A stretch of 20,838 nucleotides of DNA from Neisseriaceae bacterium (GCA_017446355.1 JAFSQZ010000087.1:1-20838), one strand, 5' to 3'. Numbered from the stretch's first letter, positions 1-7,349 are shown. The notes: a model not told the origin generated them from the sequence alone. Numbers and translations: made by a program.

Positions 1-538
1 CCTTTAAATGCCAATTTTTTTCAAGTTCTGCCGAATAACCAAAACCGTGTGCTTTTTGGGGATACATACCATCACCTTTAACAAAACCCGTGTTTTCAAT
101 TTGTTTATCCGCAGACGTTTTGTTCACATTTTTATCGTAGATATAATGCGCACGTCCTGAAAATTGCCAACGTTCACGCTCATCAAGGGCAAAAAGATAT
201 TTATCCACAGCATTGCGTGCATCATCACTTAAATCTTCTTGTTGTGCTGCCTGAAACGCTTGGCGTGCATCACGGTTTTGATGATTTAAAAACAACTGTT
301 GCGCGAAACGAATTTGTGCATAATGCACCAAATTTTTATCTGCTTGTGGAAAGTCTTGATAGATTTTCAATAAACGTTCAGCTGCCTGAAATTGTTCCGT
401 TTTTAAAGCGAAAACCAATAACTGTTCCGTTTTTGTAGGATTGTTTTTAAGTTCACTGACACTAAAACTTTCTTCATTGATTTGCGCAAAAAGCAAACTT
501 GGAAAAAGTACCACCAAAATAAGAAACTTATTTTTCAT
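1..538 (-). CDS. Slam-type outer-membrane translocon (type XI secretion), N-terminal part; runs off the window
   Basis: About 179 codons are visible with no stop, so the gene continues beyond base 1. The protein starts with a signal peptide (MKNKFLILVVLFPSLLFAQ). An alpha-helical, TPR-like region follows to about residue 125, with the segment DARNAVDKYLFALDERERWQ. The chain then enters what looks like the first strands of a beta-barrel (WQFSGRAHYIYD, GFGYSAELEKNW). This order of signal peptide, TPR domain and DUF560 barrel is that of Slam, the surface lipoprotein assembly modulator, which moves lipoproteins across the outer membrane. The helical end resembles the same region of meningococcal Slam as I remember it. 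The lipoprotein gene just upstream is its likely cargo. An alternative in-frame ATG lies four codons upstream at 550. I prefer 538, although its ribosome site (GAGCGG) is weak. The sense strand twice encodes FQAA from truncated DUS copies (246-255 and 381-390). The barrel is not visible, so the substrate class cannot be judged from Slam itself. Confidence 0.8.
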   Translation of the reverse strand, partial: MKNKFLILVVLFPSLLFAQINEESFSVSELKNNPTKTEQLLVFALKTEQFQAAERLLKIYQDFPQADKNLVHYAQIRFAQQLFLNHQNRDARQAFQAAQQEDLSDDARNAVDKYLFALDERERWQFSGRAHYIYDKNVNKTSADKQIENTGFVKGDGMYPQKAHGFGYSAELEKNWHLK

Positions 539-573
539 AAAACCGCTCATTTCAATCAGAAACAAACATAAAA

Positions 574-616
574 AATCTGCACCCTAAACGCCTTATTCAA
601 CGCAAGGGTGCAGATT
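574..616 (-). terminator. Hairpin terminator or attenuator between cargo lipoprotein and Slam genes
   Basis: A perfect 12-bp inverted repeat (574-585 with 605-616, loop of 19) is followed on the minus strand by a T run. It lies after the lipoprotein stop and before the Slam start. Since both genes read leftward with no clear second promoter, partial read-through would give much more cargo mRNA than Slam mRNA. Confidence 0.8.
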
Positions 617-626
617 CCTTACAAGA

Positions 627-1472
627 TTATTTTACAGATGAACGTTTACCACCGAAGACAACATCTAAATCAGCTCTATCTTTAAAATGCACTCGTCCTG
701 CCGCTTCTGGTGCGCCTTTACCATATAAAGCTCCTTCATAAGTACCGCCATCATTGAATAAAACACTGGCTTTACCACTAAATTTTGAACCGTCTAGTTT
801 GGTTTTTTGTAAAGTAATATCACGACGGAATTCATCGCCATTGAGTACCGAGAATGTAATGGAACCATCTACTGTTTTTTGACCAAAGTCCACATTTAAA
901 GTAGTTTTACCACTGTGTCTAACTTTACCAGCCACATCAAAACCACTTGGAATACCAAGAAATTTACCCACCAAATTACCGCCTGGAATTTGACTACCTA
1001 TCGCCATATTCAACAACCCTGTTGAAGCAGCACCTACTAAACCGCTTACCCATACAGCATCACCTGTATAAGTTGCTTTTCCTGACATAGGAATATCTGT
1101 TGCTTCAATGCCTTGATAATGTAAGACAGATGAACCATCATTACCTTTCCATAAACCATAAAACGAATATTCATTATGCTGCCCTGTTAATTCACCATAA
1201 GCAGTTTTTTCACCAGATATTTTACCCAGTGCTTTATCCGACAAATCAATTTTAGCCCCATCAGGCGTTTCTATTATCAAAGAAATTTTTTCTTCAACAG
1301 GTTTATTCTCAACAGGTTTATTCTCAACAGGTTTATTTTCTACTGGTTTATTTTCTACTGGTTTGTTTTCTACCACCACAGGTTTGGTTTCTGATGAACC
1401 ACTAGAACCACAAGCAGCCAAAGTTAATGCAATAGATGTAACCAATAAAGATTGAATAAAACGACGTTTCAT
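627..1472 (-). CDS. Putative Slam-dependent surface lipoprotein (TbpB/fHbp-like barrel)
   Basis: This 281-residue protein has a lipoprotein signal peptide with lipobox LAAC (lipid-attached Cys21), followed by a Gly/Ser-rich stretch that is usual for exported surface lipoproteins. Residues 34-58 are five perfect VENKP repeats, probably a flexible tether. The rest contains YSFYGLWK and alternating short strands (MSGKATYTGDAVW, AGKVRHSGKTTLNVDFG, KFSGKASVLFNDGGTYEG) and ends GRVHFKDRADLDVVFGGKR. That closing pattern resembles the C-terminal eight-strand barrels of TbpB and factor H binding protein, the part recognised by Slam. The start at 1472 is set by an AAAGGAG ribosome site; longer readings upstream lack one. 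The neighbouring Slam gene supports surface display. The ligand is unknown: haem, a metal-carrier protein or a host factor are all possible. It is not obviously TbpB, LbpB or HpuA, being too small for the first two. Confidence 0.75.
   Translation of the reverse strand: MKRRFIQSLLVTSIALTLAACGSSGSSETKPVVVENKPVENKPVENKPVENKPVENKPVEEKISLIIETPDGAKIDLSDKALGKISGEKTAYGELTGQHNEYSFYGLWKGNDGSSVLHYQGIEATDIPMSGKATYTGDAVWVSGLVGAASTGLLNMAIGSQIPGGNLVGKFLGIPSGFDVAGKVRHSGKTTLNVDFGQKTVDGSITFSVLNGDEFRRDITLQKTKLDGSKFSGKASVLFNDGGTYEGALYGKGAPEAAGRVHFKDRADLDVVFGGKRSSVK
1299..1373 (-). repeat. Five tandem 15-bp units encoding VENKP
   Basis: Five in-frame 15-bp units encode the linker of the surface lipoprotein. Units differ by a few synonymous changes (TTCTCAACAGG versus TTTTCTACTGG on the plus strand). 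Because the unit is a multiple of three, gain or loss would change tether length without a frameshift. Confidence 0.9.
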
Positions 1473-1480
1473 AAAAGCTC

Positions 1481-1492
1481 CTTTACGTAAAG
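1481..1492. promoter_or_regulatory. Perfect 12-bp palindrome at the ribosome site of the lipoprotein gene; possible operator
   Basis: CTTTACGTAAAG is a perfect palindrome that overlaps the start of the AAAGGAG ribosome site of the lipoprotein gene. It lies in the intergenic region shared with the divergent XRE regulator, so it is a candidate binding site. No binding is shown by sequence alone. Confidence 0.35.
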
Positions 1493-1602
1493 TTGGACAA
1501 AAAGTGTAGCGATGATATACTTTACCCATTTTGCAAACCAGCAACTACCAGTTATCAAAATCCTACTAATAGTCATTAAAATCATACCGTTAAGGAGTTG
1601 TT

Positions 1603-2028
1603 ATGGAAGTCCACGAGAAAATCAGAGTGATGAGAGAAATCAACCAATGGTCGCAAGAAGAAATGGCGGAAAAATTGGAAATGTCGCCTGCTGGTTATGC
1701 CAAAATTGAACACGGAAAAACGCATTTAACTTTGGATAAACTGAAACAAATCGCTCAAATTTTTAATATTGATGTGGTGGAATTGATTGCTCAAAACGAC
1801 CGCTCTTTTTTCTTCTCTATTGGCGACCATACTAATAATCATAATTATGTTGGCGTTAATCAAGTGGTTGCGATGGAAAATGAAAAATTGAAATGTTTGC
1901 TAGCCGCTAAAGAAAATGAAATTTCTGCTTTAAAAGAAGTGATTGAATTATTGAAGAATAAAGCGTCTGTATCGGATTACCTTGTAGGAATTGATACAGA
2001 AAGTTTTCTAGATATTTTAAATAAATAA
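1603..2028 (+). CDS. XRE-family helix-turn-helix regulator with C-terminal coiled coil
   Basis: This 141-residue protein has a Cro/C1-type helix-turn-helix at about residues 6-60 (IRVMREINQWSQEEMAEKLE, then SPAGYAKIEHGKTHLTLDKL). A heptad-like helix rich in Leu, Lys and Glu at about 92-118 probably mediates dimerisation. The start is well placed after AAGGAG. The gene is alone, divergent from the surface lipoprotein gene (130 bp between starts) and convergent with kbp, from which it is separated by a terminator. A role in controlling the lipoprotein/Slam pair is a positional guess. It is not paired with a small toxin gene, so an antitoxin role has no support here. Confidence 0.85.
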   Translation: MEVHEKIRVMREINQWSQEEMAEKLEMSPAGYAKIEHGKTHLTLDKLKQIAQIFNIDVVELIAQNDRSFFFSIGDHTNNHNYVGVNQVVAMENEKLKCLLAAKENEISALKEVIELLKNKASVSDYLVGIDTESFLDILNK

Positions 2029-2044
2029 AAAATCAATACAATAA

Positions 2045-2075
2045 AAAGTCGCAACACTTTTAATGTTGCGACTTT
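2045..2075. terminator. Bidirectional terminator between the XRE gene and kbp
   Basis: A perfect 12-bp stem (2045-2056 with 2064-2075) has a 7-base loop. The minus-strand side continues into a T run (TTTTTATTG) and the plus-strand side into AATCTTTATT. It separates two convergent genes, so it can end transcription from both. Confidence 0.9.
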
Positions 2076-2080
2076 AATCT

Positions 2081-2503
2081 TTATTTGGGAATGCGAATTT
2101 TTTGACCTGGATAAATTAAGTTAGGATCTTTGATGACTTCTCTATTGGCTTCAAAAATTTTATTGTATTGATTGGCATCACCATAAAATTTCTTCGCAAT
2201 TTTGGATAAGTTATCACCTTTCACAATGGTGTAGTAGTTGTCGTCAGCGTCATCACGCACACCGTCTACTTCCACGTTTTGAATACCTTCAACATTACCT
2301 GCAATCAATGCGGCCTTTTCTAATGTTTCTGGTGTTGCATCACCTGTGATTTTAACAGTGTCGCCTTCTACTTTGACTTCAAGATTGTCAACAGATGAAG
2401 TTGAACTCAAACTGCTTGTGATTTCGTTTTTGATGTTTTCTTCATCTTTACCACGACCCAATAATTTTTTACCTGCATTGGCAACAAATGATAATAATCC
2501 CAT
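2081..2503 (-). CDS. kbp: BON and LysM domain protein, Kbp (YgaU) type
   Basis: The 140-residue product has a BON domain at about residues 22-82 and a C-terminal LysM domain at about 90-139 (YTIVKGDNLSKIAKKFYGDA, NKIFEANREVI, YPGQKIRIP). The architecture, length and opening MGLLSFVANAGKKL match E. coli Kbp (149 residues), a K+-binding protein linked to potassium response and envelope stress. No signal peptide is seen, as in E. coli. The ATG at 2503 has a GGAG ribosome site; a longer reading to 2629 would cross the promoter and is rejected. The gene is a single transcription unit with its own extended -10 promoter and a downstream terminator. K+ binding is inferred from the family. Confidence 0.9.
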   Translation of the reverse strand: MGLLSFVANAGKKLLGRGKDEENIKNEITSSLSSTSSVDNLEVKVEGDTVKITGDATPETLEKAALIAGNVEGIQNVEVDGVRDDADDNYYTIVKGDNLSKIAKKFYGDANQYNKIFEANREVIKDPNLIYPGQKIRIPK

Positions 2504-2543
2504 GATCAGCTCCTTCAAAAGTTTCAAACAAGTGGGAATGGGC

Positions 2544-2552
2544 ATTATACCA
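2544..2552 (-). promoter_or_regulatory. Extended -10 promoter for kbp
   Basis: On the minus strand this reads TGGTATAAT: a perfect TATAAT with an upstream TGn extension. The -35 region is poor, as often with extended -10 promoters. It would give a 5' leader of about 35 bases before the kbp start. Confidence 0.7.
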
Positions 2553-2608
2553 ATAGCGTTTGTGATGTGTTTATATTTTACATTTGTTTGCCTTGTTGCC
2601 ACTTTAAT

Positions 2609-2623
2609 TTCAGGCTGCCTGAA
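2609..2623. repeat. DNA uptake sequence, full 15-mer
   Basis: TTCAGGCTGCCTGAA lies between the rodA stop and the kbp promoter. It carries both 12-mer forms, one per strand. Confidence 0.9.
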
Positions 2624-2642
2624 CATCAATAAGCTTATTAAA

Positions 2643-3752
2643 TCAATAACGTTTGTTGCGTGTTTCTCTGGCTATGCTCATCAGCAGGGCAAGAATAAAC
2701 ATTATGGATAAAGTTGCCGTGCCACCATAACTTACCAAAGGCAGCGGCACACCAACTACGGGTAAAATACCGCTTACCATACCCATATTCACAAAAGCGT
2801 AACAGAAAAAAGTCATTGTGAGTGCGCCTGCTAAAAGGCGGCTGTATAAATTGGTGGCATTGGCGGCAATATATAAACCACGCCCAATAATAATGAGATA
2901 AACAATCAATAACAATAAGTTGCCAACTAAACCAAATTCTTCGCCGTAAACAGCAAAAATAAAATCTGTGGTGGATTCTGGAATATATTCTAAATGCGTT
3001 TGCGTGCCATTTAACCAGCCTTTGCCCCAAACACCGCCTGAACCGATGGCAATCATTGATTGTAAGATATGGTAACCTGCGCCCAATGGGTCTTTGGTGG
3101 GATCTAATAGGGTTAAAACGCGCGTTCTTTGGTAATCGTGTAAACCGTATTGCCAAATCAGGGGCAAAGAGCTAAAAAAGCCGATAATGGTGATAAATAA
3201 AACTTTCCAAGGCAGTCCTGCGAAAAAAATCACAAAAATTCCTGATGCCATAATTAACGTGGCAGTGCCTAAATCAGGTTGTTTTAAAATCAATGCACCT
3301 GGAATGGCAATCATCACTAGGGCAATTAAATAGTGATACCACGCTAGTCTGTTTTCATAATGATGAAAATACCATGCTAATACCATCGGTAGACCAATTT
3401 TCATAATTTCAGATGGCTGAATGCGCACCCCTAAATTTAGCCAACGTGTAGAACCGTTTACGGTAATCCCGAAAAAATGTACGCCCAATAGTAAAACAAC
3501 ACCAATCACATACAAGGGCATAGCAAAAAAAGCCAATGCACGTGGCGGAATGCGCACCACAATAAGCAATATTCCTACACCTAATATGGTATGAATGGTT
3601 TTGCTTTCTAGTCGCCCAATATTTTGTCCATCTGCTGAATAAAGTAAAAACATACTCATTAAGTAAATCGCTAATAGGGCGTAAAAAAGCCAAGGATCTA
3701 ACGGATCCCAAATCCATTCTTTGATTTTGACCAACCAATTATTTAAACTCAT
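2643..3752 (-). CDS. rodA: Rod-shape peptidoglycan glycosyltransferase RodA (SEDS family)
   Basis: RodA polymerises glycan strands from lipid II in the elongasome together with PBP2. The 369-residue protein is strongly hydrophobic with about ten membrane segments. SEDS hallmarks are NGSTRWLNLG (99-108), IQPSEIMK (111-118), KQPDLGTA (157-164) and PESTTDFIFAVYGEE, which holds the family's essential Asp (Asp263 here), plus a late PLPLVSYGGT. Length matches E. coli RodA (370). The ATG overlaps the mrdA stop as ATGA, so translation is probably coupled. It is the last gene of the mre cluster. No hairpin is obvious right after it; a DUS follows. Confidence 0.97.
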   Translation of the reverse strand: MSLNNWLVKIKEWIWDPLDPWLFYALLAIYLMSMFLLYSADGQNIGRLESKTIHTILGVGILLIVVRIPPRALAFFAMPLYVIGVVLLLGVHFFGITVNGSTRWLNLGVRIQPSEIMKIGLPMVLAWYFHHYENRLAWYHYLIALVMIAIPGALILKQPDLGTATLIMASGIFVIFFAGLPWKVLFITIIGFFSSLPLIWQYGLHDYQRTRVLTLLDPTKDPLGAGYHILQSMIAIGSGGVWGKGWLNGTQTHLEYIPESTTDFIFAVYGEEFGLVGNLLLLIVYLIIIGRGLYIAANATNLYSRLLAGALTMTFFCYAFVNMGMVSGILPVVGVPLPLVSYGGTATLSIMFILALLMSIARETRNKRY

Positions 3753-5836
3753 GGTGCAACTTTCATACTAGGAACCGAAGCTGTATGGGGAATAGATGCT
3801 GCCTGAACAGGAGTTTTTTGTTCCTGCGCTGCAATAAAGGCTGCCTGAACGCTGTTTCTTTTGGATTGTTTTTGTGTGTTTTGAACCAATAAAGGATTTT
3901 CCGATTGCGAACTTTTGTTTAAGGCTACTGGTTCCGCTTGACTTAATTTAAGTAAATAAAAATCGCTTAAATGACGTGCCACTGGTGCGGCAGTAACCCC
4001 CCACCCTGCATTTTCTAAAATCACTGCCACCGCAATTTTGGGTTTATCCACAGGCGCAAACGCAATAAACCACGCATGGTCGCGGTTTCTGATGCTCAAT
4101 TGTGCCGCATTGTAGGTTTTACCTTGTGCGATTTGCACCACTTGTGCCGTCCCCGTTTTTCCACCCATAGTGTATTGTAAACCTGAACCAATAGCCGTTG
4201 CCGTACCACCATGCAACACACTTTGCATCGCGCGTTTCACGTAATTAAAATTACTTTGCGACATTTTTAATTGTCGCTCTGGATTAGGATTGATGGTTGT
4301 GATGATTTGTTTTTCGTGGTTCAGCAGCTCTTGCACCAAATGGGGACGGTAAACCACGCCATTATTGGCAAGAATGGCTGTGGCATGTGCCATTTGTAAA
4401 GGCGTGTAGGCGTTATAACCCTGACCGATACTGATGGGTACCATTTCTGCTGGTAACCAACGGCGACGTTTTTCAGGCAGCTTGGCAAAACGTTTTTCTT
4501 TCCATTCAGGAGAAGGCAATACACCACGATATTCATGAGGCAAATCAATGCCTGTTTGTTCGCCCAAACCAAATTCTGCTAAATAAGGACGCGTTTTTTG
4601 AATGCCTAACTCGTAACCTAAACGGTAAAAGAAGGTATCAGACGACACTTGAATGGCACGACTTAAATTTACTGCACCATGACCGCTGCGCACGGAATCA
4701 CGGAATTGGTGTTTAGAACCAGGAATACTCCACGCACCTGGTGCTGGGACGATGCTGTGTTGGGTAATTTTGCCACTTTCTAGCAAAGCCATCGCCATAA
4801 AGGGTTTAAATGTTGAACCAGGTGGATACAAACCTTGTGTAACACGGTTAATCAATGGACGTTGCCAATTTTCGTTCAGTGATTTCCAAGTGTCGCTGTC
4901 AATGCCGTTAATAAACAAATTGGGATCAAAACTGGGGTTAGAAACGTACGCCAACACGCCACCTGTTTGCGGATCCAATGCAATCAATGCGCCACGACGA
5001 TTCGCCATTAAGCGTTCCGCTTCTTGTTGCACACGAATATCCATTGTTAAACGCAAGGTTTGACCTGTTTGCGCAGGCACTGTACGAAGTACGCGTATCA
5101 CTTCGCCTGCTGCATTTTTTTCCACTTCTTGAAAGCCTGGTATACCGTGTAATTGTTCTTCATAAAACTCTTCCAAGCCAGACTTGCCAATATGGGTGGT
5201 TCCACGATAAAACGAACTGCGATTTTGTTCGGCTAAATTTTTTTGGTCTTTATCACTGATGCGTCCAATATAACCTAAAAAATGCGCGGTTGATTTACCA
5301 TAAGGATACTCACGGAATGTACGCGCGTTGATTTCTACGCCTTTAAATTGGTATAAAATAGCGGCCAAACGTGAAGCTTCATCGGCAGCCAATTTTATTT
5401 TCAATGGAATTTTTTCATAAGCGCGTGCTTCGGCGCGAAACCTTTTAAATTGTTTTAAATCTTTTTCTTCCAGTGTTACATAAGGTTTCAAGCGTTCAAT
5501 CAAATCGTCTATATTTTTATCTTCTATTTGATTGGGAATAATTTCCAAAGAGTAAGCTGGGTAATTTCGTGCCAACACCACGCCATTCACGTCCACAATT
5601 TCGCCACGAATAGGCGGCGTTGGAATCAAACTGATGCGGTTTGTGGTGGCTTGCACCGTATAATCTTTATGTTTAATGACTTGTAAATAGTAAAAACGTG
5701 CTGCCAAAATGCAAAACATCACGCAAATACAACAAAACGCCACCAGCAAACGCAACACAAAATCCCGCTGCACTGAAACAGGTGGTGCAGCAGGTTTGGT
5801 ACTTTTAAAAACAAGGCGTTTGCGAAAAAAAATCAT
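3749..5836 (-). CDS. mrdA: Elongasome transpeptidase PBP2 (MrdA)
   Basis: PBP2 is the class B penicillin-binding protein that cross-links lateral-wall peptidoglycan with RodA. The 695-residue protein has one N-terminal membrane segment (about 27-50), a pedestal/dimerisation domain and a transpeptidase domain. Catalytic motifs are STFK with nucleophile Ser341, SSD at 398-400 and KTGT at 560-563. The start overlaps the mreD stop as ATGA. E. coli PBP2 has 633 residues. The excess is mainly a C-terminal tail from about 630 on, rich in Gln, Ser, Ala and Pro, that looks disordered. Two segments of the tail (VQAAF and VQAAS) are encoded by DUS or DUS-like sequence, which suggests the tail tolerates insertion. 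Confidence 0.97.
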   Translation of the reverse strand: MIFFRKRLVFKSTKPAAPPVSVQRDFVLRLLVAFCCICVMFCILAARFYYLQVIKHKDYTVQATTNRISLIPTPPIRGEIVDVNGVVLARNYPAYSLEIIPNQIEDKNIDDLIERLKPYVTLEEKDLKQFKRFRAEARAYEKIPLKIKLAADEASRLAAILYQFKGVEINARTFREYPYGKSTAHFLGYIGRISDKDQKNLAEQNRSSFYRGTTHIGKSGLEEFYEEQLHGIPGFQEVEKNAAGEVIRVLRTVPAQTGQTLRLTMDIRVQQEAERLMANRRGALIALDPQTGGVLAYVSNPSFDPNLFINGIDSDTWKSLNENWQRPLINRVTQGLYPPGSTFKPFMAMALLESGKITQHSIVPAPGAWSIPGSKHQFRDSVRSGHGAVNLSRAIQVSSDTFFYRLGYELGIQKTRPYLAEFGLGEQTGIDLPHEYRGVLPSPEWKEKRFAKLPEKRRRWLPAEMVPISIGQGYNAYTPLQMAHATAILANNGVVYRPHLVQELLNHEKQIITTINPNPERQLKMSQSNFNYVKRAMQSVLHGGTATAIGSGLQYTMGGKTGTAQVVQIAQGKTYNAAQLSIRNRDHAWFIAFAPVDKPKIAVAVILENAGWGVTAAPVARHLSDFYLLKLSQAEPVALNKSSQSENPLLVQNTQKQSKRNSVQAAFIAAQEQKTPVQAASIPHTASVPSMKVAP
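3838..3849. repeat. DNA uptake sequence (AGGCTGCCTGAA) inside mrdA
   Basis: A complete 12-mer of the Simonsiella-type form in the PBP2 tail; on the coding strand it gives VQAAF. A 10-base partial copy lies about 40 bp away near 3797 and encodes VQAAS. Confidence 0.85.
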
Positions 5837-6327
5837 CGTTTTAACTGACGGAAATTAAGAATGCTTACCATAAGTTTATTTAAAGCAGGCCAAAGAAACG
5901 CGCCCATAATGGGGGAAAGCAAAATACCCCAACTTGTACTACGGTGTTCAAAACGCAGATTCACCAACAGTTGCACCATTTCATTGACCAGCAAAGCCAA
6001 TCCCACAAAAACAGCTTGTAAACCATCGTCTTCATATATTTTACGATGATAATACACAATCAAATAGGCGGATAAAACATACGCTAATGCGTGTTCACCC
6101 AAAGGTGAAGCTGTGCCAATGTCTACCAATAATCCCAAGACAAATGCTGTGCCAATGCCGACATTTTGTGGACGGTTAATCAACCAATAATACAGCATTA
6201 ACGCAGTAAATTCAGGCAGCCAATAAAAAATGCTGCCTGAAAAAGGGATAAAATCTAAACTCAAAGGCACAATAAAACTGATGATAATCAATTTTAGTGG
6301 AATGCGACTATAAAAATTTTCGTTCAT
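5833..6327 (-). CDS. mreD: Rod shape-determining membrane protein MreD
   Basis: MreD is an inner-membrane elongasome protein that partners MreC. The 164-residue product is hydrophobic throughout, with about five to six predicted membrane segments and the family-typical start (LIIISFIVPLSLDFIPFSG). Length is close to E. coli MreD (162). Its ATG overlaps the mreC stop and its TGA overlaps the mrdA start, both as ATGA. MreD sequences are poorly conserved, so position between mreC and mrdA carries much of the identification. Two DUS fragments are built into the coding region near 6205 (encoding WLPEF) and 6233 (encoding SGSI). Confidence 0.93.
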   Translation of the reverse strand: MNENFYSRIPLKLIIISFIVPLSLDFIPFSGSIFYWLPEFTALMLYYWLINRPQNVGIGTAFVLGLLVDIGTASPLGEHALAYVLSAYLIVYYHRKIYEDDGLQAVFVGLALLVNEMVQLLVNLRFEHRSTSWGILLSPIMGAFLWPALNKLMVSILNFRQLKR

Positions 6328-7205
6328 TTTGTTACAGAAACAGAAGCTGTTGTCGCCGAAGCGGAATGGGAAAGTAAGTTTTCTTCTTGGGGCAAAATCA
6401 ATACATATTTACTGCTGTATAAATTTGCCAAGGGTTGTAATTCAACACGGTAATAAGGCGTGCCTGCTTTGCGACTCACCGATAATACTTTGGCAACAGG
6501 AATACCCACTGGATAAATGCTGTCTAAACCAGAAGTAACCAATTCATCGCCCACTTGCAAATCTGCATCAATGGGAAAATACCGCAATTCAAGTGTGCCA
6601 CTATTGCCATAAACCAAACTACGCATTCCTGTTCTTAAAACACTCACAGGAACAACAATTTTACTGTCCGTTAATACCAATACTTCTGCGCTAAATGGGT
6701 AGGTTGCCACAATTTGTCCCAACAAGCCATTTTCATCAACCACCGCATCACCGTCTTTTACACCACTTTTAGAACCTTTATCAATAATCAAACGACTTGA
6801 TTGTGATACTTTTCCATTAGAAATCACATCGGCAGCAGCTACAATATTCAAACCGTTTTGTTGTAAAGCAAACAAAGATTTGAGCTGATTTAAATCTTTG
6901 CGTTCTAATTTAGCGCGTTGCTCATTGAGTTTTAGCGATATATTTTCTTCCATCAACCGCTGATTTTCTTTTAATAAATAATCTTGCGAGTAAAACAAGG
7001 AATTGGTGTATTCATACCACTCAACAGGTTTATTCGCCACCCATTGCAATGGATATAACATTGTTGCCACATAACGCTTGGCATTTTTTACTACTGTAAA
7101 ACGATTGTCCAGCAGCATCAATGCCAACGACACCAACGTTAGCAACACAACTTTATGAACAGCACGTAAACCACGATGCGCAAAAGATAAAGATTGTTCG
7201 GACAT
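6324..7205 (-). CDS. mreC: Rod shape-determining protein MreC
   Basis: MreC links the cytoplasmic MreB filament to the periplasmic PBP2-RodA enzymes. The 293-residue protein has a membrane segment at about 17-34 and a coiled coil at about 70-112 (LLKENQRLMEENISLKLNEQ). A beta-rich domain follows with GSKSGVKDGDAVVDENGLLG and SGLDSIYPVGIPV, both typical MreC signatures. I place the start at 7205 after AAGGTGATGAT. The reading from 7244 would translate through a DUS and lacks a better ribosome site. A full DUS ends 11 bases before this start. A hairpin separates mreC from mreB, so the mreCD-mrdA-rodA part may be expressed at a lower level than mreB. Confidence 0.96.
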   Translation of the reverse strand: MSEQSLSFAHRGLRAVHKVVLLTLVSLALMLLDNRFTVVKNAKRYVATMLYPLQWVANKPVEWYEYTNSLFYSQDYLLKENQRLMEENISLKLNEQRAKLERKDLNQLKSLFALQQNGLNIVAAADVISNGKVSQSSRLIIDKGSKSGVKDGDAVVDENGLLGQIVATYPFSAEVLVLTDSKIVVPVSVLRTGMRSLVYGNSGTLELRYFPIDADLQVGDELVTSGLDSIYPVGIPVAKVLSVSRKAGTPYYRVELQPLANLYSSKYVLILPQEENLLSHSASATTASVSVTK

Positions 7206-7215
7206 ATCATCACCT

Positions 7216-7230
7216 TTCAGGCAGCCTGAA
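7216..7230. repeat. DNA uptake sequence, full 15-mer, just before mreC
   Basis: TTCAGGCAGCCTGAA sits next to the mreC ribosome site. A second identical, same-orientation copy lies 50 bp away at 7266-7280. Confidence 0.92.
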
Positions 7231-7265
7231 ACACTTCGTATCAAAACCCATTGGCTTGATTATTT

Positions 7266-7280
7266 TTCAGGCAGCCTGAA
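7266..7280. repeat. DNA uptake sequence, full 15-mer, mreB-mreC gap
   Basis: Second copy of TTCAGGCAGCCTGAA in this gap. The pair is in direct orientation, though each is itself nearly palindromic. Confidence 0.92.
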
Positions 7281-7297
7281 ATTTTCAATACAAAAGC

Positions 7298-7332
7298 AAA
7301 AGCGTTTTTAGGCAAACACCGCAAACGCTTTT
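7298..7332. terminator. Hairpin between mreB and mreC
   Basis: AAAAGCGTTT (7298-7307) pairs with AAACGCTTTT (7323-7332) across a 15-base loop. The minus-strand side, which follows mreB transcription, ends in an interrupted T run (TTTTGCTTTTG). The plus-strand side has seven Ts. It probably ends or attenuates mreB transcripts before mreC. Confidence 0.65.
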
Positions 7333-7349
7333 TTTAACATTCATTTAAA

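Noticed and set aside
1603..2028. XRE gene as antitoxin of a toxin-antitoxin pair
   Set aside because: No small toxin-like gene lies on either side; neighbours are a surface lipoprotein and kbp.
2504..2629. N-terminal extension of the BON-LysM protein
   Set aside because: It would translate through the extended -10 promoter and DUS, and the downstream ATG has a good ribosome site and matches Kbp.
2638..3156. Long minus-strand open frame within rodA
   Set aside because: Lies entirely in another frame of the well-supported rodA gene; rich in Arg, His, Cys and Trp, with no ribosome site or family pattern.
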